Source: Miltoncostaea oceani | Lineage (GTDB): Bacteria > Actinomycetota > Thermoleophilia > Miltoncostaeales > Miltoncostaeaceae | Assembly: GCF_018141545.1 (NCBI RefSeq) | Contig: NZ_CP064356.1 | Span: forward strand, 2,059,001-2,123,000 | Direction: 5' to 3' | DNA length: 64,000 bases | Shown: positions 24,794-33,223 of the stretch, piece by piece | How the letters are laid out: the number at the start of each line of letters is the position of its first letter | Numbering within the stretch: position 1 is the first letter of the stretch | Notes under the pieces: generated by a model | Databases searched by the model: none | Told to the model about the DNA's origin: nothing | The model's input: only the letters and a program-made list of their open reading frames with translations | Made by a program: the position numbers and the translations under genes

Positions 24794-26433
24794 CAGCGGC
24801 CCGAGCGGAAGATCCCCACGCACAGCCACGCCACCATGGCGAAGCCCATCAGCGCCCCCGGCACGGCGATCAGCGCGAGGCCCGCCAGGTCGGTCGACCG
24901 CGCGAACACGGCGATGATCGCCGACGACAGGATCAGCGCCGCGGCGACCATCGCCAGCACCAGCCGGTTCGCGCTCGCCTGGACCTTGTCGACGGCCTCG
25001 GCGAAGCCCTCGGGCCGCACCGTGATCTCGATCTCGCCGTCCTTGAACTCGTCCAGCAGCTCCGAGACCTGGAACGGGTACTCGAGGAACGCCTCGGCGT
25101 AGCGGCCGACGTCGGTCGCGGCGCGGTCGACCATGTGGTCGGGCCGGAAGCGCGACGCCGCCATCCGCACCGCGTAGGGGCGCGCGACCTCGAAGACGTT
25201 GAAGTCGGGGTAGATCTCGAGCGCCACGCCCGCGAGCGTCGCGAGGGTCTTGTCGAGCATCACCCACCGCGCGGGCAGCGTGATGTCGAGCCGGTAGATC
25301 GTCTGGAAGATCTCGCGGAGCACCTCCCGCGCGTCGATCTCCCCGATGGCGCTCGCCGAGTACCGCTGCAGGATCACCCCGAGGCGGTCGGCGAGCTCCT
25401 CCTCCATCGCCCGGGGGTAGCGGATCCCGAGCGCACGGAGCCGGCGCGGCAGGCGCTCGGCGTTCTGGTCGAGGATGTCCATCAGCAGCCGCACCGCCGC
25501 CTGGCGGTCACGGGGCGTGAGCTGCTCCGTCATGCCGAAGTCGACGAGGCTGAGCCGGTCGGGGTCGCGCACCAGCACGTTCGCCGGGTGTGGGTCGGCG
25601 TGGAAGAACCCGTGGACGAACAGCATCCGCATCCACGTCTCGGTGAGCCGGTTCGCGAGCCGGCGCCGGTCGTCGGGCGACCAGGTGCTCAGGTCGACGT
25701 GGCTGAGCACGGTGCCCTCGACGCGCTCCATCGTGAGCACCCGGGAGGTGGTGTACCGCCAGTAGATCTTCGGCACCGCGACGGTGTCGTCGCCGGCGAA
25801 GTCGCGGCGGAAGACCTCGGCGTTGCGCGCCTCGACGCCGTAGTCGAGCTCCCGGCGGACCGTGCGCGCGAACTCGTCGACCGTCCCGACCAGGTCGATG
25901 AACTGGAGCTTGCGGATGCGCTCGCGGGCGACGCGGGCGGCCTGGTAGAGCAGCTGGATGTCGGCGGCGATCTGCCGCTCGGCGTCGGGCCGCTGGACCT
26001 TCACGACGACCTCCTGCCCGCCCGGCAGGGTCGCCCGGTGCACCTGGCCGATCGACGCCGCGGCGATCGGCTCCTCGTCGAACTCGACGAAGACCTGCTC
26101 GATCGTCAGGCCGAGCTCGGCCTCGACGACGCCGCGGATGCGGGCGAACGGCTCGGGACGGGCGTCGTCCTGGAGGCTGCGGAGCTCCTGGAGGATGTCG
26201 GGCGGCACGATGTCCGGCCGCGTCGAGAGCAGCTGCCCGAACTTGACGAACGTCGGGCCGAGCTCGTCGAGCATGTCCCGGACCCGCCGGCCGCGGTTGC
26301 GGCCCGCGACGGCCCCCTCGAGGGCCTCGTCGGACTCCTTGCGCCCGAACGCGTAGCCGAAGCCATGGCGGGCCGCCACCTGGGCGATCTCGCCGAGACG
26401 CGCCAGGTTCTGCCGCCGTTCGCCACGCGCCAT
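24790..26433 (-). CDS. ABC1/AarF/UbiB-family atypical kinase
   Basis: 547 residues using ATG 26433; a TTG 9 bp upstream is a weaker alternative. It begins MARGERRQNL and has the KxGQ-type motif KFGQLLSTRPDIVP, the alanine-rich loop in EEPIAAASIGQVHRATL, the lysine in VVVKVQRPDAE, the acidic catalytic segment FFHADPHPANVLV and LVDFGM. These are the marks of ABC1 proteins, membrane-associated atypical kinases/ATPases needed for quinone or lipid metabolism. Two hydrophobic helices at the C-terminus (about 490-540, ALILSSAIIAVFARSTDLAG) should anchor it. There are no quinone genes nearby. The stop overlaps the recJ start. Confidence 0.85.
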   Translation of the reverse strand: MARGERRQNLARLGEIAQVAARHGFGYAFGRKESDEALEGAVAGRNRGRRVRDMLDELGPTFVKFGQLLSTRPDIVPPDILQELRSLQDDARPEPFARIRGVVEAELGLTIEQVFVEFDEEPIAAASIGQVHRATLPGGQEVVVKVQRPDAERQIAADIQLLYQAARVARERIRKLQFIDLVGTVDEFARTVRRELDYGVEARNAEVFRRDFAGDDTVAVPKIYWRYTTSRVLTMERVEGTVLSHVDLSTWSPDDRRRLANRLTETWMRMLFVHGFFHADPHPANVLVRDPDRLSLVDFGMTEQLTPRDRQAAVRLLMDILDQNAERLPRRLRALGIRYPRAMEEELADRLGVILQRYSASAIGEIDAREVLREIFQTIYRLDITLPARWVMLDKTLATLAGVALEIYPDFNVFEVARPYAVRMAASRFRPDHMVDRAATDVGRYAEAFLEYPFQVSELLDEFKDGEIEITVRPEGFAEAVDKVQASANRLVLAMVAAALILSSAIIAVFARSTDLAGLALIAVPGALMGFAMVAWLCVGIFRSGRW

Positions 26434-26475
26434 ATGGGCCAACGTAGCAGCACGCGCGGACGGGGCGGTCCGCCG

Positions 26476-26504
26476 CCGGAGCCCGCCGCGGGGGCGGGCT
26501 CCGG
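26476..26504 (-). terminator. GC-rich hairpin downstream of the repeat-protein gene
   Basis: A perfect 12-bp stem (CCGGAGCCCGCC with GGCGGGCTCCGG) with a 5-base loop lies 9 bp past the stop of the gene ending at 26513. It has no T run, so it may act as a Rho-type or bidirectional stop between this gene and the UbiB-type gene. Confidence 0.5.
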
Positions 26505-26512
26505 CCGGGGGG

Positions 26513-28273
26513 TCAGCGGACCCGGAAGGTGCCGCTCGCCGCGAAGGGCCCGGCGGCGGACGCCGCGACCCGCACGGTGAAGCCCTCGGGCGTCGGGGCG
26601 AACCCGGGGTCCATCACGACCTCGAGGTCGCCGGGGGCGCAGTTGATGGCCCCGTCGAGCGCCAGCTCGATGGTGCCGCGGCCGGCGCCGGGCTCCGGTC
26701 CGACGCTCCAGGCCACGGGGGCCTCGTCGAGCGCGGCGCGGAACGAGACGCCGCTCAGCGCCTGCTGGCCGGGCTGCAGCGCCAGGCCGCCGAGGGCGAA
26801 CCGGCCCGTGCGGGACGGGTCGTCGGCCGGGGCCTCCGGCGCGTGCTCCGCGGCCTCGGGCTCGTCGTCCCACCACGCGGTGGGGGCGGCGACCGGGACG
26901 GCCTCGACGACGGCGACCGGCTCCACGTAGGCCACCGGCTCCTCGTAGGCGACCGGCTCCTCGTAGGCCACCGGCTCCTCGTAGGCCACCGGCTCCACGT
27001 AGGGCGCGGGCTCCTCGAAGGCCACCGGCTCGTCGTAGGCCACCGGCTCGTCGTAGGCCACCGGCTCCTGGTACGGGGCGGGCTCCTCGTAGGCCACCGG
27101 CTCCTCGTAGGCCACCGGCTCCTCGTCGGCGACCGGCTCCTCGTAGGCCACCGGCTCGTCGTAGGCCACCGGCTCCTGGTACGGGGCGGGCTCCTCGTAG
27201 GCCACCGGCTCCTGGTACGGGGCGGGCTCCTCGTAGGCCACCGGCTCCTGGTACGGGGCGGGCTCCTCGTAGGCCACCGGCTCCTCGTACGGGGCGGGCT
27301 CCTCGTCGGCCACCGGCTCCTCGTACGGGGCGGGCTCCTCGTCGGCCACCGGCTCGTCGTGGGGAGCGGGCTCCTCGGCCGCGGGGGCGTCGTACCCCGC
27401 CGCCTCCGCGCCGAAGCTGATCTCGGGGATGACCTCGTCCACCGCGGGGTCGCCGAAGGTCACGTCGGCCTCGGCGAGCGAGGGGATCTCACCCGTCGCG
27501 CCGGCCTCGTCCGCGACCTCGTGCGCCGGGGACCACACCGGGGCGTCGGCGACGGGGGCCGCCGCGGGCGGCTCCCACGTCGGCATCGCGTCGGGCGACG
27601 CCGGGGGGGTCCACTGCGGGATCTCACCGGAGTCCGTGGGCTCCTCGGCCTTCCACTCCAGGCCCGGCGAGGGCGCGGTCGTGGCGGCCTCCTCCGACCA
27701 GGCGCCGACGGGCGTCGCCTGGGCGGGCGGGCTCCACGCCATGTCGACCTCGCCCGGCATCGGCCACCCGGGGGCGGTCACGAGCTCGTCGTCGGGCCAG
27801 GCGGGCGCGTCCTCGTCGTCGACATCGCCGGCCGGCGCGTCGTCGGCGTACGCGGTGGGGGCCATGATCGGGTGGTCCTCGGGACCGGCCGCGGGCGGCC
27901 ACTCGGCGGGCGCCTCCTCCTCGGCGGGCGGCCACGCGGCCGGCGCCTCGTCGGCGGGCGGCCACTCGGCGGGCGCGGGCTCGTCGGCGGCGGCGTCGTC
28001 GCCGTCCGGGGCGGTCGCCAGGGGGCCGAGGGGCCAGTTGTCGTCGTCGGGGACGGCGGCGGCGCCACCGGCCGCGGCGGCCAGCGGCATCGGCTCGGGC
28101 GGCGCCGGCGGCGCGCCCTTGCGGCCGCGGCGACGGCCGCGCTTCTCCCGCTTCTCGCCCTTCGCCTTCGGCGCGCCCTTCGCGCCGCCGGCCTTCTTGT
28201 CGCGCTGCATCTTGACCAGCAAGAGCAGGAGCAGAACGACTCCACCGATGATGGCGAGGTTGTTCATGGTCAC
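26513..28273 (-). CDS. membrane-anchored acidic EP-repeat protein with a novel C-terminal domain
   Basis: 586 residues from GTG 28273, placed 9 bp after GAGGAGG; an internal ATG at 28267 is also possible. A single N-terminal transmembrane helix (NLAIIGGVVLLLLLLVKMQ) is followed by a highly basic stretch (RRGRRRGRKGAP), then a long acidic, Pro/Glu/Ala/Trp-rich region. Residues 300-450 are short tandem repeats built from EPVAYEEPAPY-type units. The last 100 residues (about 488-586) form a folded domain starting GRFALGGLALQPGQQALSGV and ending FTVRVAASAAGPFAASGTF. The same domain ends the neighbouring protein (28398-29387). The topology suggests either a cytoplasmic or an outward-facing stalk; function unknown. 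Confidence 0.75.
   Translation of the reverse strand: MTMNNLAIIGGVVLLLLLLVKMQRDKKAGGAKGAPKAKGEKREKRGRRRGRKGAPPAPPEPMPLAAAAGGAAAVPDDDNWPLGPLATAPDGDDAAADEPAPAEWPPADEAPAAWPPAEEEAPAEWPPAAGPEDHPIMAPTAYADDAPAGDVDDEDAPAWPDDELVTAPGWPMPGEVDMAWSPPAQATPVGAWSEEAATTAPSPGLEWKAEEPTDSGEIPQWTPPASPDAMPTWEPPAAAPVADAPVWSPAHEVADEAGATGEIPSLAEADVTFGDPAVDEVIPEISFGAEAAGYDAPAAEEPAPHDEPVADEEPAPYEEPVADEEPAPYEEPVAYEEPAPYQEPVAYEEPAPYQEPVAYEEPAPYQEPVAYDEPVAYEEPVADEEPVAYEEPVAYEEPAPYQEPVAYDEPVAYDEPVAFEEPAPYVEPVAYEEPVAYEEPVAYEEPVAYVEPVAVVEAVPVAAPTAWWDDEPEAAEHAPEAPADDPSRTGRFALGGLALQPGQQALSGVSFRAALDEAPVAWSVGPEPGAGRGTIELALDGAINCAPGDLEVVMDPGFAPTPEGFTVRVAASAAGPFAASGTFRVR
26920..27365. repeat. in-frame tandem repeat encoding EPVAYEEPAPY-like units
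   Basis: Around 446 bp inside the gene ending at 26513 consist of short units of 24 to 48 bp that read 'ctcctcgtaggccaccgg' with variants (ctcctggtacggggcggg). They encode alternating EPVAYEEP and EPAPY(Q/E)EP blocks. Unit length varies in multiples of 3, so the frame is kept, and copies are close enough in sequence for slippage or recombination. It is a coding repeat, not a CRISPR array, because there are no unique spacers. Confidence 0.85.
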
Positions 28274-28397
28274 GTCCCGCGTCCTCCTCGATGTGCGGCG
28301 GCATGCCGCGTCCGGGCGTCCGGGCCGCGCGTGGAACGGCGGCCCCCTCCTGTCATCGGCCGCGGCGCCGGATGGTTGAGCGACCGCGGACCGGGCG

Positions 28398-29387
28398 TCA
28401 CCCCCCGACGACCTCGTAGCGGCCGGTCGCGGCGAACGCGCCGGGACCCGCGGCCGCGACGAGCAGCGTGAAGCCCTCGACGTCCGGCGCGAACCCGGCG
28501 TCGCCGAGCACGACGAGCCCGCCCTCCGCGACGTTCACGGTGCCGTCCGGCACCAGGCGGATCGCGGCGGCGTCGACGGGGGCGGCGCGGCGGTCGCGGA
28601 ACGTCACCCCGCACAGCGCCATGTGGCCGGCCTGGGCCGCCCAGCCGCCGAGCGAGAAGCGACCGGACTCGTCGATGAGCACCTCGACGCCGGCGGGGGC
28701 GTCGGCGGGGACGCCGGCGAGCGTCCCGGCGACCACGTGGGTCGCCCACTCGCTGAGCGTCTCGACGGCGACCTCGGCGGCGGGCGCCTCCACCGGGACC
28801 GCGGGCGCCGGCGCGGGGCGCGGCGCGGACGGCGCCGGGAGGGCGCTCCACTCGGCGACGGTCGCCAGGTCGGGTCCGGCGGGGACCGCGACGGGCTCCG
28901 CTGCCGGGGCGACGTCGGCGACGGGCGCCGCGGGGACGGGCGCCGGCGCCGCGGCGGGGACCACGACGACGGGGGCCGGGGGCCGCGGCCGTCGCGCACG
29001 CGCCGCGAGGGGGAACTCGGGGACCACCCAGGGGTCGAACACCTCGGTGCCGCGCGGCGCGGGCGGGCTCGCGACGGCGGCCACCTCGGCCTCGGCGCGC
29101 GCGACGACGCCGGCGGGCGTCACCGGGTCGACGGGCGGGACGGGCTCCACCGGCACGAGGGCGCGCACGACGCCGGCGAGGTCGCCGGGGGTGCGTACCG
29201 GCGTCGCGGGGGCGCGCTCGCCGAGGATCTCCATCGCGTCGGCGGCCTCGGCCTCGGCACGCAGGCGGATCTCGTCGGACAGCTCGCAGGCGGGCGGGCT
29301 GAAGGGCCGCCCCCCCTCGTCCCGGCGTCCCTTCATGTACGCGGCGGCGACCAGCAGGGCCGCGGGGATGACCAGACGGGTGCGCAA
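28398..29387 (-). CDS. membrane-anchored protein sharing the C-terminal domain of its neighbour
   Basis: 329 residues starting at TTG 29387, with CGGAGACC just upstream. The N-terminus (TRLVIPAALLVAAAYMKGRR) is a short hydrophobic anchor or signal-like helix; the middle is Ala/Pro/Val-rich and low complexity. The last 90 residues (GRFSLGGWAAQAGHMALCGV ... GFAPDVEGFTLLVAAA) can be aligned across their length with the end of the protein at 26513-28273: GRF.LGG, a 'DG..N...G.L.V..D.GFAP..EGFT..VAA' core and a closing 'F.A.G....V'. The two genes lie 124 bp apart on the same strand, and look like duplicates that kept the domain and changed the linker. The role is unknown. Confidence 0.7.
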   Translation of the reverse strand: MRTRLVIPAALLVAAAYMKGRRDEGGRPFSPPACELSDEIRLRAEAEAADAMEILGERAPATPVRTPGDLAGVVRALVPVEPVPPVDPVTPAGVVARAEAEVAAVASPPAPRGTEVFDPWVVPEFPLAARARRPRPPAPVVVVPAAAPAPVPAAPVADVAPAAEPVAVPAGPDLATVAEWSALPAPSAPRPAPAPAVPVEAPAAEVAVETLSEWATHVVAGTLAGVPADAPAGVEVLIDESGRFSLGGWAAQAGHMALCGVTFRDRRAAPVDAAAIRLVPDGTVNVAEGGLVVLGDAGFAPDVEGFTLLVAAAGPGAFAATGRYEVVGG

Positions 29388-29496
29388 GGGGTCTCCGTTC
29401 CGCCCGACGCGTGGGCACTCGACGGCCCCCGGGATGGGGGCCCTCGCAGTGGGTATCGGGACGGCGCGGCGGAGCTTTAGCCGCGCGCGGAGGCCG

Positions 29497-29841
29497 TCAG
29501 GCGGGCGGGGTCCCCGCGGGGCGCTCGAGCAGGCCGATGCGGTGCTCCAGCTCCATCAGCCGCAGCTGGACGTCCTCGAGCTCGGCGCGGGTGACGACGC
29601 CGAACTCGCGCAGCACCCCCTGCACCCCACCCTCGAGCCGTCCGACGAGGCCCTCGCCGGGCGACCCCTCGCCCCGCACGCGGGCGAGCAGCCGCTCCAC
29701 GATGGCGGCGCCCTCGTCACCGCCGACCTGGCCCTTGCGGACCAGTTCGGCCACGGCGGCCTCGGCGCGCTCACGGGTCAGCGACGCCGCCCCGATCGAC
29801 AACAGCACCGCCTGCTCGATCCCGTCGCGCACGCTGGTCAT
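29497..29841 (-). CDS. phasin-like (PhaF/polyhydroxyalkanoate-regulator) helical protein
   Basis: 114 residues from ATG 29841, whose start codon overlaps the secDF stop (ATGA). Sequence SVRDGIEQAVLLSIGAASLT, RERAEAAVAELVRKGQVGGD and the ending ELEDVQLRLMELEHRIGLLE give a long amphipathic helix with a C-terminal coiled coil, the pattern of the small phasin-like family annotated as polyhydroxyalkanoate synthesis regulators. Such proteins are often found without PHA genes, and none are seen here. Translational coupling to secDF suggests a membrane-linked function, possibly with the translocon. Confidence 0.65.
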   Translation of the reverse strand: MTSVRDGIEQAVLLSIGAASLTRERAEAAVAELVRKGQVGGDEGAAIVERLLARVRGEGSPGEGLVGRLEGGVQGVLREFGVVTRAELEDVQLRLMELEHRIGLLERPAGTPPA

Positions 29842-32759
29842 CGCCTCTTCCTCTTCTGCACGTTGCGGTGGCGCCGCACGCGGTCGGGGTCGGTCCGGGG
29901 ACGGCGGCCGGGTGTGGCCGCGGGGGTCCCGTCGCCGGGCGGCGTGGTCCGATCGGTGTCGCCGGCGCCGTCGTCCGCGCCGGCGCCGTCGCCCGCGGCG
30001 GCGCCGGGGGCCCCGTTGGGGGGCGCCGCGGCGGCCGGTGCGGGCTCCGCGCCGTCGTCGCCGGTGCCGTCGGGCGCGAGGCCCGCGTCGGCGCCGTCGC
30101 CGGTCGACGCGGGGAGCTCGCGCACCTCGTCCTCCGGGGCGGGCTCCTCGTCGTACTCGTCCTCGTCGGGCTCGTCGTCGCGGCCCTCCTCCAGGCGCAG
30201 CTCCGCGTCGAGGGCGGCCTCGGCGCGCGCCATGGCCTCGAGGTCCACCACGTCGGCGTCGCCCGCGATCACCGCGGCGCGGCGCTCGGCCTTCACCGAA
30301 CGGCGCTTCTGCTCGGGCTCGCGCTCCTTCCAGAGCGCGGCGAGCGGCGCGGCGATGGCGATCGACGACAGGCCACCGGCGAGGATGCCGACGAGCAGGG
30401 CGAACGCGAAGTCCTTGAGGGTCTCACCCCCGAAGAACAGCAGGGCGAGGATCGGGACCAGCGTCGTGATCTGGGTGATGATCGTCCGGTTCAGCACCTC
30501 GTGGACCGAGGTGTTGACGACCTCGCGGTACGTCGACTTGCGCAGGATCGGCACGTTCTCGCGGATGCGGTCGAAGACGATCACCACGTCGTACAACGAG
30601 TACCCGAGGATCGTCAGCAACGCGGCCACGGTCGCGCTCGTGACCTCCCGCCCGGTGACCGAGTAGATCGCGATCGACAGCCACACGTCGTGGATGACCG
30701 ACAGGAGCGCCGGCAGGGCGAGCTTGTACTCGAACCGGATCGACAGGTAGATGATGATCACGGCGAAGCTGAGCAGGATCGCCCAGATCGCGTTCCGGAT
30801 GATCTGCTCGCCGAAGGTGGCGCCGACCACCTCGATCTGGAGCGTCTCCTCGTTGATGCCGAACTCGGCGTCGAGGGCGCGGCGCAGCTCCGTCTGCTGG
30901 GGCTGCGTCAGCGTCTCGGTCTGCATCTGGAAGCCGAGGACCTCCCGGCCGTCGACCGTCTCGCTCGTGGTCTGGATCTTCGCGTTGCCGTACCCGAGGT
31001 CCTCGAACAGCTGCCGGACGTCGCCCTCGGTGGGCTGACGGTCGAACGAGGTGGTGATGCGGGTGCCGCTCTCGAAGTCGAGGCCGAGGTTCAGGCCGTT
31101 GACGCCGATCCACACGGAACCGATCGCGATCGGGATGAACGAGATCGCCATCCACAGCTTCCACTTGCCGACGATGTCGAACGTCCACCGCGGCTCGCGC
31201 TGGTTGAGCGCCATGTAGCGGTCGTCGCGGAGGAACCGCGTCTCGGCGAGGGCGTTGAACGCCGCCCGGGTCGCGACGACGGCGGTGAACAGCGACAGCA
31301 CCACGCCGATGCCGAGGGTGAAGGCGAAGCCCTTCACGCCCGAGGTCGAGAACAGGAACAGGATGACGGCCGTCGCGAAGGTGACGACGTTCGCGTCGAT
31401 GATCGCCGAGATGCCCTTGCGGTAACCGGCGAGGATGGCGGCGCGGGGCGTCTTGCCGCCCCTCGCCTCCTCTCTCACGCGTTCGAAGATGACGATGTTG
31501 GCGTCGGACGCCACGCCGATCGTGAGGATGATGCCGGCGATGCCCGGGAGGGTCAGCGTGATCGGCACGAGCACGACGACCGCGTACGCCAGGATCGCGT
31601 AGACCAGCAGGCCGGCCGCGGCGATGATCCCGAGGAACCGGTAGTAGACGATCAGGAACAGGATCACGAGCACGAGGCCCGCGATGCCGGCGATCAGGCC
31701 CTCGCGGAGCGACTCCTTGCCCAGCGTGGCGCCGACCTGCTTCTGGCTGACCACGTCGAGCTGGATCGGCAGGGCGCCGGAGTTGATCTGCTTGGCGAGG
31801 GTCTCGGCCTCGTCCTGGCTGAACTCGCCCTCGATGACGGCGCCGTTGCGGCCGTCGATGCCGGTCGGGAGCCGTTCGTAGTCGATCGTGGGGTTCGAGA
31901 CGATCCGGCCGTCGAGGATGATCGCGAAGCGCTGCAGCTCGTTCTTGAGGGCGCCGTCCTGGGCGAGCTGGCGCGTGATGTCCGCGAACTTCTGGCGGCC
32001 GTCGTCGGTGAACTGCAGGGTGACGACCCGCTCGCGGGACCCGAGCGCGCCCGTCTGGATGGTCGTGCTCGCCTCGGTGACGTCGCGACCGGTCAGGCCG
32101 GGCTGGTTCTGGAAGACGTAGTACGTGCGGGTGGTGCCGGCCTCGGGGCGCGTCGCGAGCGTCGGCTGCTCGTCGAAGGCGATGAAGAACCCTCGCGGGA
32201 CGCGCTCGATGCTGTAGCCGGCGGGCAGCTCGTTGCCGGGGAAGCTCTCCAGGAGCGTCGCGCGGTCCGTCGCCGGGCCCACGTTCGGCACCGGCTTGCC
32301 GTCGGCGTCGAAGGCGTAGAACGTCGGCAGGCCGCGGTTGCCCTCGGGCGTGGAGCGCTGGGCCAGCCGCACCGCCTCGAGCAGGTCGGTCGTGCCGCCC
32401 TCGTCGAGCACGTTGCGCTCGAAGTTGATGAAGACGAGCTGCGCCGGCTGGATCAGGTCGCGGACGACCTGGTCGGGGTTCTCGGCGCCCGGCAGCGACA
32501 CCACGATCTGGTCGTCGCCCTGGGTCTGGATCTCGGGCTCGGCGACGCCGAACGAGTCGACGCGGCTCCGGATGATCTCGACGGAGCGCTCGATCGCCTC
32601 GGGGGTGACCTGGCTCTCGTCGGTCGGCTGGCCCTGCAGCACGACCTCGACGCCGCCCTGCAGGTCGAGGCCGAGGACGGCGGGCTTGAACGCGATCGCC
32701 ACGAGCGACCCGGCCACGAGGCCGAGCACGAGCAGCAGCAGCAGGAGCGGGCGCCTCAT
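29838..32759 (-). CDS. secDF: SecD-SecF fusion, preprotein translocase accessory subunit
   Basis: 973 residues from ATG 32759. The SecD half begins with an uncleaved transmembrane helix, the family motif GLDLQGGVEV, a P1 periplasmic head (VEIIRSRVDSFGV ... SGALPIQLDVVSQKQVGATL), and six membrane spans including GIAGIILTIGVASDANIVIF. The SecF half starts near residue 530 (LGLDFESGTRI, SVIHDVWLSIAIYSVTGREV, SLYDVVIVFDRIREN). The tail past residue 820 is charged and disordered. The fused form is found in several bacterial groups. Together with YajC, 18 bp upstream, it uses the proton motive force to pull exported proteins through SecYEG. Confidence 0.95.
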   Translation of the reverse strand: MRRPLLLLLLVLGLVAGSLVAIAFKPAVLGLDLQGGVEVVLQGQPTDESQVTPEAIERSVEIIRSRVDSFGVAEPEIQTQGDDQIVVSLPGAENPDQVVRDLIQPAQLVFINFERNVLDEGGTTDLLEAVRLAQRSTPEGNRGLPTFYAFDADGKPVPNVGPATDRATLLESFPGNELPAGYSIERVPRGFFIAFDEQPTLATRPEAGTTRTYYVFQNQPGLTGRDVTEASTTIQTGALGSRERVVTLQFTDDGRQKFADITRQLAQDGALKNELQRFAIILDGRIVSNPTIDYERLPTGIDGRNGAVIEGEFSQDEAETLAKQINSGALPIQLDVVSQKQVGATLGKESLREGLIAGIAGLVLVILFLIVYYRFLGIIAAAGLLVYAILAYAVVVLVPITLTLPGIAGIILTIGVASDANIVIFERVREEARGGKTPRAAILAGYRKGISAIIDANVVTFATAVILFLFSTSGVKGFAFTLGIGVVLSLFTAVVATRAAFNALAETRFLRDDRYMALNQREPRWTFDIVGKWKLWMAISFIPIAIGSVWIGVNGLNLGLDFESGTRITTSFDRQPTEGDVRQLFEDLGYGNAKIQTTSETVDGREVLGFQMQTETLTQPQQTELRRALDAEFGINEETLQIEVVGATFGEQIIRNAIWAILLSFAVIIIYLSIRFEYKLALPALLSVIHDVWLSIAIYSVTGREVTSATVAALLTILGYSLYDVVIVFDRIRENVPILRKSTYREVVNTSVHEVLNRTIITQITTLVPILALLFFGGETLKDFAFALLVGILAGGLSSIAIAAPLAALWKEREPEQKRRSVKAERRAAVIAGDADVVDLEAMARAEAALDAELRLEEGRDDEPDEDEYDEEPAPEDEVRELPASTGDGADAGLAPDGTGDDGAEPAPAAAAPPNGAPGAAAGDGAGADDGAGDTDRTTPPGDGTPAATPGRRPRTDPDRVRRHRNVQKRKRR

Positions 32760-32777
32760 GGGCGGTCGGCTCCCGGC

Positions 32778-33080
32778 CTAGGCGACGACATCGCCGGGTG
32801 CAGGGGCCTCCTCGGCCTCGCTCCCGGTGATGACGCGCGCGATGGCGGCCTTGGCGATCCGGATGTCGGTGTCCTCGGCGACCTCGAGCAGGATCGTCTC
32901 ACCGTCCTCGACCTCCGTGACCGTGCCGTAGATCCCCGAGACGGTCACGACCTCGTCGCCCGGGGCGAGGGAGGACATGATCCGGTCGAGCTCCGCACGG
33001 CGCCGCTTCTGCGGGCGCACGCCGAACACGTAGATGAGCCCGATGAAGATCAGGATGTAGATCGGGAGGAGGAGAGCCAT
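32778..33080 (-). CDS. yajC: preprotein translocase subunit YajC
   Basis: 100 residues starting at ATG 33080; a longer frame starting at 33152 would add an uncharacteristic arginine-rich leader. One N-terminal membrane helix (LLPIYILIFIGLIYVFGVRP) is followed by the family motif RPQKRRRAELDRIMSSLAPG and then GDEVVTVSGIYGTVTEVEDG. It partners SecDF in the Sec translocase. Its gene leads the operon yajC-secDF-phasin-like and lies 18 bp upstream of secDF. Confidence 0.95.
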   Translation of the reverse strand: MALLLPIYILIFIGLIYVFGVRPQKRRRAELDRIMSSLAPGDEVVTVSGIYGTVTEVEDGETILLEVAEDTDIRIAKAAIARVITGSEAEEAPAPGDVVA

Positions 33081-33223
33081 GGGCTCGGAGCACCTTCTGG
33101 AGGCGGCGGTCGGCGGCCGGTGACGCGCGTCCGGCGCGGGCGACGATAGCAAAGGGCACGGTCACTCCAGGGACGGAAAGGTCGCCCCGGGATCGGCGCG
33201 GTCACCTGCTAGCTTGAGCCGCC

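Noticed and set aside
24775-26580. Long plus-strand frame opposite the UbiB-type gene
   Set aside because: Low-complexity Arg/Val/Leu/Asp translation, no start signals, and the opposite strand has all ABC1 motifs.
26920-27365. Regular short repeats that could be taken for a CRISPR array
   Set aside because: The units have no unique spacers, vary in steps of three and encode EP-type peptide repeats within a gene; no cas genes are in the window.
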